Positions 43,476 through 52,224 of a stretch of 54,116 bases of DNA are shown here, one piece after another. The first letter of the stretch is position 1; each line of letters opens with the position of its first letter. Source of the stretch: CAZBBB01 sp964490005. GTDB lineage: Bacteria > Planctomycetota > B15-G4. The stretch lies in the NCBI GenBank assembly GCA_964490005.1, contig CAZBBB010000011.1, forward strand, positions 1 to 54,116, written 5' to 3'. A program made the position numbers and the translations under genes. The notes under the pieces are model-generated. The model worked only from the letters and a program-made list of their open reading frames with translations. It made no database searches and was not told where the DNA came from.

Positions 43476-44798
43476 TCAGGCCGGCCGCACCGTCCGGAAC
43501 TTGGCGAAGACGCGCCCGTCGTCGGGGAGCGCACGATGGCGCAGGCTGCGGCGCAGCAGGTCGCGGTCGGTGGCCCACGAGCCGCCGTGCAGCACGCGGT
43601 GGCGGCCGTCGAAGGCCTCGCTCGACCAGTCGGGCAGTTGCGGCATGTAGGCCGTGAAGCCCCGGAACGGCGCGAAGGGGCTGGCCGTCCACTCCCAGCC
43701 GTTGCCGACGAGTTCGAGCACGCCGAAGGCCGAGGCGCCGTCGGGGCGCGAGCCGACCGCCACGGGGCCGCGCGCGCTCAGGTCGAAGTTGCCGTGGCGC
43801 GGCGAGGGCGCCGCCTCGCCCCAGGGCCAGGTGCGGGTCTCGTCGTCGCGCGTCTGGTAGCCGGCGCGCAGGATCTCGGCCTCGGTCGGCAGGCGGGCGC
43901 CCTCCCGGCGGGCGAAGGCCTCGGCCTCGTGCGCGTCGACGCGGACGGGCCAGTCGAAGGCGCGCGTCAGCGGCACCTCGTCGAAGGCCGTCGCGACGCG
44001 CCGCTCGCCGTCGACCACGCGCCACTCGCGCGGCTGCCGCGCGCCGCGCAGCTCGCGCGCCGCCCAACCCTCGGCCGTCCACAGCTCGCGCCGCTCGTAG
44101 CCGCCGTCCTCGACGAAGGCCAGGAACTCGGCGTTCGAGACCGGCACGTTGTCGATCCGGAAGGCGGGCAGCTCGACGAGCTGCATCGGGAACTCGTTGT
44201 CCCAGCCGAAGGGCACGGCCTCGAAGCGCGCACCGAGCCGCGCCGGGCCGGCGGGCACGACGACGGGCCGGCGCAGCACGCCGGGCGAGAGGTCGAGCGC
44301 GGGCAGCCCGGCGGGCGGCCGCCGCAGCGACGGATCGAGCCCGGCCAGCAGCGCGAGCAGGATCTCGTGATGCAGGAGTTCGTGCTCGAGCACGGCGCAG
44401 TACACGCGGCCGCCGCGCGCCATGACGTCCTCGCCGTGCTCGGCCACGAGCGGGTAGGCCTGCAGCACGGCCTCCCGCACGCGGTCGCGATAGGCCAACA
44501 CCGCGTCGACCGCGGGCCAGCGCATCGGCACGGTCTCGAGGGACGGAGCGCGCGGCGACTCGCCGTGCTCGCGCTCGAACAGGTCGTCGAAGGCCGGCGC
44601 GAGCGACGGCCGGTTCAGCACGCCGCGACAGACGGCGTTCCAGGCGAAGGCGGCCAGGTGCCCGACGTGGAACAGCAGCGGCTGGGCGCCGGACTCGGGC
44701 GAGCGGCTCCACGCCTCGCGATCGGCGAGTTCGCACAGCCGATCGCCGCGCTCCCAGGCGGCGGCCAACCGCTCGAGCAGGGTCGCGGTCAGCTGCAT
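43476..44798 (-). CDS. EgtB-like DinB/FGE-sulfatase protein
   Basis: A 440-aa protein built like the ergothioneine sulfoxide synthase EgtB. The N-terminal DinB-like helical bundle has three-His iron-site candidates (FHVGH at 43-47, and H139-xxx-H143 in EHELLHHE). A FGE-sulfatase/C-type-lectin-like domain follows from about 190 (FRIDNVPVSNAEFLAFV, LPTEAEILRAGYQT, LVGNGWEWTASPFAPF, VLHGGSWATD). The ATG at 44798 has GGGAGGG six nt upstream. No egtD methyltransferase or senB/senC is adjacent. True EgtB, a selenoneine-type SenA or another sulfur-transfer oxygenase are all possible. Confidence 0.8.
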   Translation of the reverse strand: MQLTATLLERLAAAWERGDRLCELADREAWSRSPESGAQPLLFHVGHLAAFAWNAVCRGVLNRPSLAPAFDDLFEREHGESPRAPSLETVPMRWPAVDAVLAYRDRVREAVLQAYPLVAEHGEDVMARGGRVYCAVLEHELLHHEILLALLAGLDPSLRRPPAGLPALDLSPGVLRRPVVVPAGPARLGARFEAVPFGWDNEFPMQLVELPAFRIDNVPVSNAEFLAFVEDGGYERRELWTAEGWAARELRGARQPREWRVVDGERRVATAFDEVPLTRAFDWPVRVDAHEAEAFARREGARLPTEAEILRAGYQTRDDETRTWPWGEAAPSPRHGNFDLSARGPVAVGSRPDGASAFGVLELVGNGWEWTASPFAPFRGFTAYMPQLPDWSSEAFDGRHRVLHGGSWATDRDLLRRSLRHRALPDDGRVFAKFRTVRPA

Positions 44799-44886
44799 GC
44801 AAGACCCTCCCGCCCGCCGTCCCGCGAGCCGATCCCGACGCACCGCGTGTTCCCCGACCGCCTGGCCACGATCCACCTCCGGCACG

Positions 44887-44914
44887 ATCGTAGCCGACGC
44901 GACGGCCGGCGCAA
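44887..44914 (-). promoter_or_regulatory. Candidate promoter of the EgtB-like gene
   Basis: On the minus strand TTGCGC (44914-44909) and TACGAT (44892-44887; 5/6 match to TATAAT) are 16 nt apart. They lie in the 126-nt space after the diguanylate cyclase gene. Confidence 0.4.
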
Positions 44915-44924
44915 CGCCCCTGCG

Positions 44925-46566
44925 CTACATGACCATCACGACCCGATTGCGACCCGTGGACTTGGCTTGATACAGGCAGCGGTCGGCGATCTCGATCACG
45001 GTGCGGGTGTCGTGCTCGGTGGCGGCGCTCGACAGCGAGCCGCCGCCGCTCACCGTGAGCACGCCGGCCGGCACGCCCTCGTGCTCGATGGCGGCCTCCT
45101 GGATGCGGCTGCGGATGCGCTCGCCGAGGGCGATCAGCCCGCCGGCATCGGCGTCCGAGGTCAGCACCACGAACTCTTCGCCGCCGTAGCGCGCCACGCA
45201 GTCGATCCGCCGCGCCTCGTTGTTGAGGATCGACGCCACGCGCCGCAGCGCCTCGTCCCCGGCCACGTGCCCGTAGCGGTCGTTGAACTGCTTGAAGTGG
45301 TCGACGTCGAAGAACAGCAGGCCGAAGCAGCCGCCGCCGCGCAGCGCGCGTTCGCGCTCCTTGTCGAGCTGCACCTCGAAGGCGCGGCGGTTGAGCACGC
45401 CCGTGAGCGCGTCGGTGTTCGACATCTCGAGCAGGCGGCGGTTGGCCTCCCCCAGCGCCGTCTCGCGGTTCTCGAGGACGCGGTTCTTCTCGCGCAGTTC
45501 GGCGGTGCGCTCGTCGACCTGGCTCTGCACGAGCGCGTTCTGCTGCAGCAGCGTGCGCACGATGAGCACCGTGAGCAGCATCGCCACGAGGATCGAGACC
45601 GGCAGGATCGTCGAGGCGCGGCCGAGCAGTTCCCCCGGGGTCGGGCGGTCCTCGACCGTCGGCCGCACGTCGAGGACCCAGGTGCGCCCGTGCAGCGGCA
45701 GGCTGGCGACGAAGGGCTCGGCGTCGGCGAGCGCCGGACGGCCGACCTCGGCGACGAGCAGGCCGGCGTCCCGCACGACGAGATGCACGCCCGGCCAGCC
45801 GTCGCGCTCGGCGGCGCGCAGGACGGCGAGTTCGAGCAGTTCCTCGAGGTCGTACTCGGCGATCACGAACCCGTCGAGCGCCTCGAGCCGCTGCTCGACC
45901 GTGCGCAGGGGCGCGCCGTCGCCGTACACGGCCAGCGCCAGCAGCCCCCCCCGCCGGGGCCCGGCCGGCCGGGCCGCGTCGAGGTCGTCCGGCGCGCTCA
46001 GCACGACGTNNNNNNNNNNCAAGGGCCGCTTCCAGCCGCAAGAGCACCTCACCGGCCGGCCGGGCCTCGACGATGTCGACCGGCGCGCTCATCACGACGT
46101 CGTCGGCCACCGCCGCGCGCTCGAGCGCGTCGCTGCGGACGCGGTCGTCGGGATCGATGGCCAGCCCCTCCCAGGGCGAGGCGCCCGTGGCGTCGCGCGA
46201 GCAGACGACGGGGTGCGTCGTGCGCCCGGCGGCGTCGGGGAGGCGCGCCACCAGTGCCAGGCTCGTGAGCGGACCGGCGCGCAGTTCCCGGCGCACGACC
46301 TCCTGCTCGAGCGCCTCGACGCCGTGCGCGCCGACGCCTCCGGCCACGGCGCAGGCCGAGCGCACGAACCAGAGCAGCTTGCCCTGTTCGGAGAGCACGC
46401 CGCCGAGACGATGCACGTAGTGGCCGGCGGTCTGCGCGAAGACCGCGCGCGCCTTGGTGTGCTCGGCCTCCGAGGTCTTGAACCAGGCGAGGATCGCCGC
46501 CGAGAGTCCGAGCAGGAAGACCAGCAGCGACCAGCGGGACGAGGAGGAGGCGGCGCGCCGGGTCAC
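44925..46566 (-). CDS. CHASE-GGDEF diguanylate cyclase, disturbed by assembly gap
   Basis: A c-di-GMP synthase. The N-terminal part (46566 down to the gap) has a membrane span (LLVFLLGLSAAILAWF) and the start of a CHASE sensor domain. After the gap come the rest of CHASE, a second span (ILPVSILVAMLLTVLIV), a coiled coil and a full GGDEF domain (LTGVLNRRAFE, DVDHFKQFNDRYGH, active site RYGGEEF). The two parts are in different frames across the Ns. However, the flanks are a 49-bp direct repeat, and removing one copy plus intervening bases (91 nt) restores a single frame of about 516 aa. Start GTG 46566 has TATAAG 7 nt upstream; GTG 46587 is an alternative. I treat the gene as intact in life. 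Confidence 0.88.
45961..46100 (+). repeat. Near-identical direct repeat flanking the gap
   Basis: 45961-46009 and 46052-46100 are 49-bp direct copies with 5 mismatches (44/49 identical by hand alignment), 91 nt apart, with the 10 Ns between them. Both start CCGGCCGGCCGGGCC and end CACGACGT. They most likely represent the same genomic segment from two contig ends (strain variants or sequencing error). Confidence 0.85.
46010..46019. other. Assembly gap (10 N)
   Basis: Ten undetermined bases inside the diguanylate cyclase gene. The round number suggests a scaffold placeholder rather than a measured gap. Confidence 0.98.
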
Positions 46567-46679
46567 GTCCGCACTTATACGAAGCACGGCGGGCCGGCGG
46601 CAGCGCGGGCGTGAACCGGGAGGCCCGATGCCTTAGCCTCTGGCCAGCACCCGGCTCGCCTTCCGGAGTCCCGACCCGC

Positions 46680-47459
46680 GTGAATCCCCAGCCTCCCGGC
46701 GCTGCCGGTTCCGGCGCGCCCTCCGACGCCCGCGCCGCGCCGCGTCCCGGCGAGGGTTCGGGCCTCTTCCCCGATCCGCGGGTCGACTACGAGACCGACC
46801 CGCTCGAGCGCTCCTCGTACATCACCGCCGTCGTGCACCTGTACCGCGGCGAGATCTCGCGCGCGAACACCTGGCGCAACCGCCTCGACCAGACGACGCA
46901 CTGGGCCATCTTCGTCACGGCCTCGGCGCTGGGCTTCGCCTTCGGACAGGAGCAGGCCACGCACTTCAGCCTGCTCTTCGCCAACCTGCTGCTGCTGATT
47001 CTGCTCGGGCTCGAGGCGCGGCGCTTCCGCTTCTTCGACGTGTGGCGCGCGCGCATCCGCAAGATCGAGACCAACTTCTTCGCGCCGATCCTGCGTCGGC
47101 GCCTGGCCTCGCCCGAACGCGACTGGGTCGTGCTCGTCGCGCAGGACCTCGAGGAGCCGCACTTCCACCTCACGCGCGGGCAGGCCTTCCGCATCCGGCT
47201 GATCCGCAACTACCTGCCGATCTTCGGCGTCGTGCTCGTGGCCTGGATCATCAAGCTCTGCGTGCACCCGGTCCCCACGAACTCGCTCGACGAACTCTAC
47301 GATCGCTGCCACGTGGGCCCCGTTCCGGGCTGGGTCACGCTGGCGAGCGTGGCGGCCTTCTACGGCGCCCTGGCGGTCGTCGCGCTGCGCGGCGGGCGCC
47401 CCTCCGACCGCCGCGACAACTGGGACATCCTCGAGGTCGTGGCCGACGAGTATCGCTAG
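46680..47459 (+). CDS. DUF2270 membrane protein
   Basis: A protein of about 259 aa (282 aa if GTG 46611 is used) of the DUF2270 family. Its signature is VVHLYRGEISRANTWRNRLDQTTHWAIFVTA, which leads into two close membrane spans (FVTASALGFAFG and LLFANLLLLILLGL). A cytoplasmic loop with FRFFDVWRARIRKIETNFFAP and two C-terminal spans follow. No function is known for the family. The start is uncertain: GTG 46680 opens after a GGAG placed about 11 nt upstream, and the first roughly 30 residues are low-complexity Pro/Gly/Ala. The stop overlaps the converging pilT stop by 4 nt. Confidence 0.85.
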   Translation: MNPQPPGAAGSGAPSDARAAPRPGEGSGLFPDPRVDYETDPLERSSYITAVVHLYRGEISRANTWRNRLDQTTHWAIFVTASALGFAFGQEQATHFSLLFANLLLLILLGLEARRFRFFDVWRARIRKIETNFFAPILRRRLASPERDWVVLVAQDLEEPHFHLTRGQAFRIRLIRNYLPIFGVVLVAWIIKLCVHPVPTNSLDELYDRCHVGPVPGWVTLASVAAFYGALAVVALRGGRPSDRRDNWDILEVVADEYR

Positions 47460-48673
47460 ACGCTCGAGACCACCGGGTCGGCGACGCCGAGCTGCGTGGG
47501 GTCGTTGGCGTACTGCTGCGCGATCTCGCGCGTGATGATGCCCTTGTTCACGAGCTGGGCCAGGTGCTTCTCCAGCGTGATCATGTGCTCCTTGGCCTGC
47601 AGCTGCATGGTCGCGTAGATCTGGTGCCAGTTGCCGGTGCGGATCAGGTTGCCGATGGCCGAGATGTTCTTGAGGATCTCGTAGGTCGCGACGCGGCCCT
47701 TGCCGTCCTTGCGCGGCAGCAGCTTCTGCGCGATGACGTACGCGAGGCTGAAGCTGAGCTGCGACATGACCTCACGGTTCCGCTCGACGGGGAACAGGTC
47801 GATGATGCGCGAGATGGCGCCCTTGGCGTCGCGCGTGTGCAGCGTCGCGAACACGAGGTGGCCGGTCTCGGCCGCCGAGAGGGCCAGCGTGGCCGTCTCG
47901 GTGTCGCGGATCTCGCCCACGACGATCACGTCGGGGTCCTCGCGCAGCGCCGAGCGCAGCCCGCCGTGGAAGGTCGGCACGTGCAGGCCGACCTCGCGCT
48001 GGCTCACCAGGCAGCTGCCGGTCTCCATCACGTACTCGACCGGGTCCTCGAGGGTGATCACGCGCAGCGAGGCGACGCGGTTGAGTTCGTTGAGCACCGA
48101 GGCGATGGTCGTCGACTTGCCCGAGCCGGTGATGCCGGTCACGAGCACGAGGCCCTGCCGCAGCGAGAGGATGTGGCGCAGCACGGCCGGCTCGGGGAAG
48201 CCCAGCGTGTCGATCGGCGGCACCGTGCGCGGCAGCGAGCGGATCACGGCGGCCAAGCCGTCGCGGTCGTGGAAGGCGTTGATGCGGAAGTTCATCCCGC
48301 TGCCGTCCTCGAGGTGGAAGGCCGAGTCGACGTCCTGCGGCCGCTCGCGGTCGAGCTTCTCGATCTGGTCGGGCCGCAGCAGCGGGTAGACCAGCCCCGC
48401 CACCATCTCCTGCGTCAGCACGGCCGCGCCCTCGAGCGGCACGAGTTCGCCGTCGAGCCGGAAGCGCGCGCTCACGCCGACCTTCAGGTGCAGGTCGGCC
48501 AGCCGCGAGATGCCGTTGCGCAGCCACTTCTCGTCGCCGAAGCGCCGCAGCAGGTCGAGGATCGATGCCGCGCCGTCGCCGACCGGGTAGACGGCCGGCG
48601 GGGCGAAGCCGCTCGGGATCGAAGCCATCGACGAGCGCGTCGACGGAGCGGGCGAGGCGGGGCTGTCGGGCAC
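47456..48673 (-). CDS. pilT: PilT-type pilus retraction ATPase
   Basis: A 405-aa hexameric ATPase of the PilT/GspE family. It has an N-terminal PAS-like domain (SRLADLHLKVG in place of the common SDLHL), Walker A TGITGSGKSTT, the Asp box VITLEDPVEYV, Walker B DPDVIVVGEIRDTET, the His box TGHLVFATLHTRDA and a C-terminal PilT-like tail. It retracts type IV pili or acts in a related secretion system. The first roughly 40 residues are Ser/Pro/Ala-rich and beyond the usual start. Start GTG 48673 has GGGAG seven nt upstream, inside a perfect 12-bp palindrome. No other pil genes are in the window. Confidence 0.92.
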   Translation of the reverse strand: MPDSPASPAPSTRSSMASIPSGFAPPAVYPVGDGAASILDLLRRFGDEKWLRNGISRLADLHLKVGVSARFRLDGELVPLEGAAVLTQEMVAGLVYPLLRPDQIEKLDRERPQDVDSAFHLEDGSGMNFRINAFHDRDGLAAVIRSLPRTVPPIDTLGFPEPAVLRHILSLRQGLVLVTGITGSGKSTTIASVLNELNRVASLRVITLEDPVEYVMETGSCLVSQREVGLHVPTFHGGLRSALREDPDVIVVGEIRDTETATLALSAAETGHLVFATLHTRDAKGAISRIIDLFPVERNREVMSQLSFSLAYVIAQKLLPRKDGKGRVATYEILKNISAIGNLIRTGNWHQIYATMQLQAKEHMITLEKHLAQLVNKGIITREIAQQYANDPTQLGVADPVVSSV

Positions 48674-48679
48674 GGGCGG

Positions 48680-48691
48680 GCTCCCGGGAGC
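48680..48691. promoter_or_regulatory. Palindrome over the pilT ribosome-binding site
   Basis: GCTCCCGGGAGC is a perfect 12-bp palindrome whose minus-strand GGGAG is the pilT ribosome-binding site. Too tight to fold on itself as one hairpin without a loop, but it could pair in trans or be a protein site. It may be chance. Confidence 0.3.
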
Positions 48692-48773
48692 GCGCTCCGA
48701 CCACGGAACGCAACACCCCCTTGTCGGCCGTGCGCGGGTCGGACTTGGGGCCGAATGCCGGGCGAGCGACCCC

Positions 48774-50474
48774 TCAGAAGCCGATCTCGTGGATCGCCAC
48801 GTTGCTCGTCGGCCAGGGCTTGCCGGCCGGCCCGTCGATGGCGGCGAACTGCCAGAACACCGTCAGTCCCGCCCCCGCCGCCGGGATCGTGAAGGGCCCG
48901 AGCTGGCTGGTGCCCGCCGGCCCGGCGAGCAGCGGCGCGAACAGGATCAGGTTGCTGAAGGCCGCGCCGATGTCGAAGGCCACCGCGTTGGGCGCGATCG
49001 AAGGCTGCGGCAGCAGCGAGAGCGCGAGGTACTGCAGGTCGCCCGCGTCGCTGTCGAGCAGGTGCGTGAGCGACGTGCCGACGCCGATCTGCTGCGGACC
49101 GGAGGAGAGCCGCGGAGCGCCGGGCTGCTTGACCGTGAGGTAGCGCACCGCGGAGCTGCCGAGCGCGTTCTCGACCGACACCGCCAGCAGGCCGCCGACG
49201 AGGCCCGCCGGGATCGGCACGCGCAGCGCCTCGTCGTCGATCACCGTGAACTGACCCGGCCCGTAGCTCACGCCGCCGACGTGCACCTGCGTGGCGCCGG
49301 CCAGCGTCTTGCCCACGAGCAGCATCTCGGGCGGCAGGCTCGCGGCCCCGACCTCGATCTGCTCGGGCCAGGTCTCGCACAGCGCGGGGCGGCCGGAAGC
49401 GTCGGCCGCGCAGTCCTCGTTGAGGCGGAACACGTACAACCCGTTGCCGATGTCGCTCACGTACACGAGCCCGGAGGCCGCGAAGGGGTAGCAGCCCCAG
49501 GCGCCCGAGAACAGGCCCACGCCGCCGCCGCCGGGCGTCGTGTCGAAGCGGCCGTTCTCGACCGGCCGCGCAGGATCGGAGAGGTCCCAGGCGACGTAGC
49601 CCTCGTCGTAGTACGAGACGTGCAGATCCTCGCCCAGGATGTAGGGGTTGTGCGGGATCGTCGTGCCGCCCAGGAAGGGCGAACTGAGCAGCGCCGGGCT
49701 GGCCGGGTTGCTCACGTCCCAGATCTGGATGTTGCGGTCGCCCTGCTTCTCGTCGACGGTCACCGCGACGGTGCCGGCGGCGTTCGTCCAGGTCGAATGG
49801 GTGAAGTCCTGGCCGGTCGAGCGGCTGCTCAGCACCGAGATGTTCGGCAGCGACGCGACGTTCAGGATGGCGTAGAGCCCGTCATGGATGAGGCCGGCGT
49901 GCGCCTTGCCGTTCTGCACCCAGATGTCGTGCACGTAGCCGTTGGCGCCCGGGATGCCGGCACCCTTCCAGGTCTTGATCATCGGCGGGTTCGTCGGGCT
50001 CACGTTGAGGTTGTAGACCGCCATGCCGACGTCGGTGCCGCAGGCGTAGAGCATGCCGGCCGGCACGTCGATCTGGATGTTGTGCGCATGCCCGATCGTG
50101 CTCAGCCCGAACTCGTTGACCAGCACCGGGGCCTGCGGATTCGAGAGGTCGATGACCTGCACGCCGCCGGTGCAGTCGTTGACGGCGTAGGCGTAGTGGC
50201 CGAAGGTCTTCATGTCGCGCCAGATGCAGGTCACGCCCGGGAACCAGCCGGTCTCGACCGGGTTGAAGGGGTCGGTCACGTTGACCACGCTCACGCCCGT
50301 CTGCGCGCCGAGCAGCGCGTACTCGCGCCCGTCGGGCGCCGTGTAGCCCCAGACGTCGTTGTAGGCCACGTGCTCGTCGAGGCGCGAGAGCTTGGTGACG
50401 TGGTGATTGGTCTGGCCGCTGAGGGTCGCGACCAGCGGGACGGCGAGGGACAGGACGCAGAGCAGGACGCGCAT
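48774..50474 (-). CDS. Choice-of-anchor B family secreted protein
   Basis: A 566-aa exported protein. The signal peptide is 1-20 (MRVLLCVLSLAVPLVATLSG). Residues about 21-352 are a beta-propeller of LVIVD-type repeats (GVSVVNVTDPFNPVETG, GVQVIDLSNPQAPVLV, IQIWDVSNPASPALL, YVAWDLSDPARPVENG), the choice-of-anchor B family. An IPT/TIG-like domain lies at about 372-448, and a beta-rich C-terminal domain at about 452-566. That domain resembles the tails of the 29084 and 50585 proteins. ATG 50474 has GGAGGA about 8-9 nt upstream. Probably surface-attached; no enzymatic motif is seen. No sortase-type anchor is visible. Confidence 0.87.
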   Translation of the reverse strand: MRVLLCVLSLAVPLVATLSGQTNHHVTKLSRLDEHVAYNDVWGYTAPDGREYALLGAQTGVSVVNVTDPFNPVETGWFPGVTCIWRDMKTFGHYAYAVNDCTGGVQVIDLSNPQAPVLVNEFGLSTIGHAHNIQIDVPAGMLYACGTDVGMAVYNLNVSPTNPPMIKTWKGAGIPGANGYVHDIWVQNGKAHAGLIHDGLYAILNVASLPNISVLSSRSTGQDFTHSTWTNAAGTVAVTVDEKQGDRNIQIWDVSNPASPALLSSPFLGGTTIPHNPYILGEDLHVSYYDEGYVAWDLSDPARPVENGRFDTTPGGGGVGLFSGAWGCYPFAASGLVYVSDIGNGLYVFRLNEDCAADASGRPALCETWPEQIEVGAASLPPEMLLVGKTLAGATQVHVGGVSYGPGQFTVIDDEALRVPIPAGLVGGLLAVSVENALGSSAVRYLTVKQPGAPRLSSGPQQIGVGTSLTHLLDSDAGDLQYLALSLLPQPSIAPNAVAFDIGAAFSNLILFAPLLAGPAGTSQLGPFTIPAAGAGLTVFWQFAAIDGPAGKPWPTSNVAIHEIGF

Positions 50475-50584
50475 GGACGCGAATCCTCCGGGGAGAGTCG
50501 GGGGGCGGAGGGCCACCGGAGGGGAGCATCCGGCCCCACCATGGAATGCCGCGCGAGGCGGAGTGTCAAGGCGCAAAACGGCGC

Positions 50585-52099
50585 TCAGGGCAGGACGTCC
50601 AGCACGAGCGGCCCGCCGACGAAGCCGGTCGGGCGCAGCGTGAGCCACGCCACGGCCACCTCCGACCCGAAGAGCGCCGCCACCCGCGGCCCCGGGAGGC
50701 CCAGTTCGAGTTGCGCCGCGGCCGCCCCGTCGAGTCGCGTCGGGTTGCCCGGCACGATCCCGAGGGCCGACAACTGGCCGGTGAGGCCGAACAGCGCGTC
50801 GGGCACGAGCGGCAGCAGCAGGTCCGGACCGACCGGCAGGCCCGGCGCGGTGCCCGAGGCCGAGAGCGCGACCAGCGCGAGTTGTCCCGCCGCGTCGCTC
50901 GGACCCTGCAGCTGCAGCGTCACGGGCCGCGAGTTGGACAGCGATGCGGCGGAGGCGCCGAGCGCGGGGCGATGCTGGAGCGGCACCCAGGGGAACAGCG
51001 TCGCGCCCACCGAGCCGTCGTCGACCCGCACCGCGAGCAGGTCGAGGCCCTCGCCGAGCCCCGCCTGCAGCAGCAGCGTGTAACGCCCCGCGCCGTGGTC
51101 CTCCACCGCGAGCAGTTGCGCCAGGCCCGCGCTGCCCTCGGTGTGCGTCACGGTGAAGCGCGCGCCGCCCGCCGTGATCGGCTGGCCGTGGAGGTCGTGC
51201 AGCGCCACGTGCAGCCGGCGCGTGCTGACGCCGTCGCCGAGCACGACGTCGTGGTCGAGCGCCTTGAGCGAGAGGAAGCCGTCGGGATGCCCGGCGCGCT
51301 CCGCCAGAAACGCCGCGTACTGCGCCTGCAGCTGCGCCACCGGGTCGGGATCGGCGGCGAACTGGTTCGGCACGTTGAGGTCCAGCCAGTAGCTGCCGCT
51401 CGCGCAGCCCAGCGAGTTGCACGGGCCGTCGACGTCGCCGGGGCGCGCGACGGCCATCTGCGCCACGTGCGCCGACTTGGTGAAGGAGGGCGGCGGCGCG
51501 CCGCACAGCGTGGGCGCCGTCGGGTTGCACGAGCAGCGACCGTCGCCGCCCAGGCCGGCGGCCGCGACCATGCCCGCCAGGAGGCGGTCGGCCAGCGCGC
51601 CGCTCGTGCCGATCACGGCCGCCTCGGCCGCGTTGATCACGGCCTTGCCCGCGAGCACGTTGCCCTGGATCGCGTAGCTCACGGTGCCCACCGTGCCGGT
51701 GACGCCCTTCTTGGCCGCGCCGACCGCGCTGCCGGTGTAGGTGGCGGCCGCGCCGCTCGCGTCGACGATGCCGTACTGGCGCAGCAGCGCGTTGAGCCCG
51801 TCGCCCTGCAGCACGTATTCGATGATCTGCTCGGGCGGCGTGCCGAGCTGCAGCTGCGCGACGATCTTCGCGCGGTTCTGTGCGCCGCCGTCGATCATCG
51901 ACTGCGCGACGGCGCCGCCGCGCCCCACGACGATCACCGGCACGTACTGCTTGATGTCGAAGCCGGCCAGACAGGTGGCCGACCCGACCGCCACCTCGCC
52001 CGTCGCGGCGTCGACGAGCACGATCGACCAGGTCGCGCGCGCGACGCCCTCGAGCAGCGCGACGAGGGCGAGCAGCGCGAGTGCGAGTCGGCGGGCCAT
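50585..52099 (-). CDS. DUF1028 secreted protein
   Basis: A 504-aa exported protein with signal peptide 1-22 (ending ARA). DUF1028, an Ntn-hydrolase-like family, starts directly after it: TWSIVLVDAATGEVAVGSATC, then GRGGAVAQSMIDGGAQNRAK and LLRQYGIVD. If processed after Ala22, Thr23 would be the N-terminal residue of the mature form, as Ntn enzymes require, though this is inference. A Cys-rich patch (CSCNP...CG) and a GEAD-like middle follow. Residues about 385-504 are a beta-rich tail shared with two other exported proteins here. ATG 52099 has GGAG eight nt upstream. Confidence 0.87.
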   Translation of the reverse strand: MARRLALALLALVALLEGVARATWSIVLVDAATGEVAVGSATCLAGFDIKQYVPVIVVGRGGAVAQSMIDGGAQNRAKIVAQLQLGTPPEQIIEYVLQGDGLNALLRQYGIVDASGAAATYTGSAVGAAKKGVTGTVGTVSYAIQGNVLAGKAVINAAEAAVIGTSGALADRLLAGMVAAAGLGGDGRCSCNPTAPTLCGAPPPSFTKSAHVAQMAVARPGDVDGPCNSLGCASGSYWLDLNVPNQFAADPDPVAQLQAQYAAFLAERAGHPDGFLSLKALDHDVVLGDGVSTRRLHVALHDLHGQPITAGGARFTVTHTEGSAGLAQLLAVEDHGAGRYTLLLQAGLGEGLDLLAVRVDDGSVGATLFPWVPLQHRPALGASAASLSNSRPVTLQLQGPSDAAGQLALVALSASGTAPGLPVGPDLLLPLVPDALFGLTGQLSALGIVPGNPTRLDGAAAAQLELGLPGPRVAALFGSEVAVAWLTLRPTGFVGGPLVLDVLP

Positions 52100-52187
52100 G
52101 GCGCGTCTCCGGCAGCCGGGATCCCCGCCGGTGCCGAGCCCCCATCCTAACCCGCACCGGACGATCCCGGGGGCGGCGGCGATGTCT

Positions 52188-52193
52188 TATGCT
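52188..52193 (+). promoter_or_regulatory. -10-like box before the PTPS-like gene
   Basis: TATGCT, 31 nt upstream of the ATG at 52225, in the 125-nt divergent space with the DUF1028 gene. No clear -35. Confidence 0.3.
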
Positions 52194-52224
52194 CGCGCCG
52201 CCCGCCCCCGCCCGAGACGTCGCG

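Noticed and set aside
43279..44924. A frame running on from the diguanylate cyclase N-terminus through the gap to 43279 as one very large protein
   Set aside because: After the Ns this frame is an Arg/Gly/Ala shadow of the true GGDEF and EgtB-like genes.
44925..46566. Calling the diguanylate cyclase a frameshifted pseudogene
   Set aside because: The frame change falls exactly at the N gap between direct repeats, and removing the 91-nt duplicated segment restores the frame. All GGDEF residues are intact.
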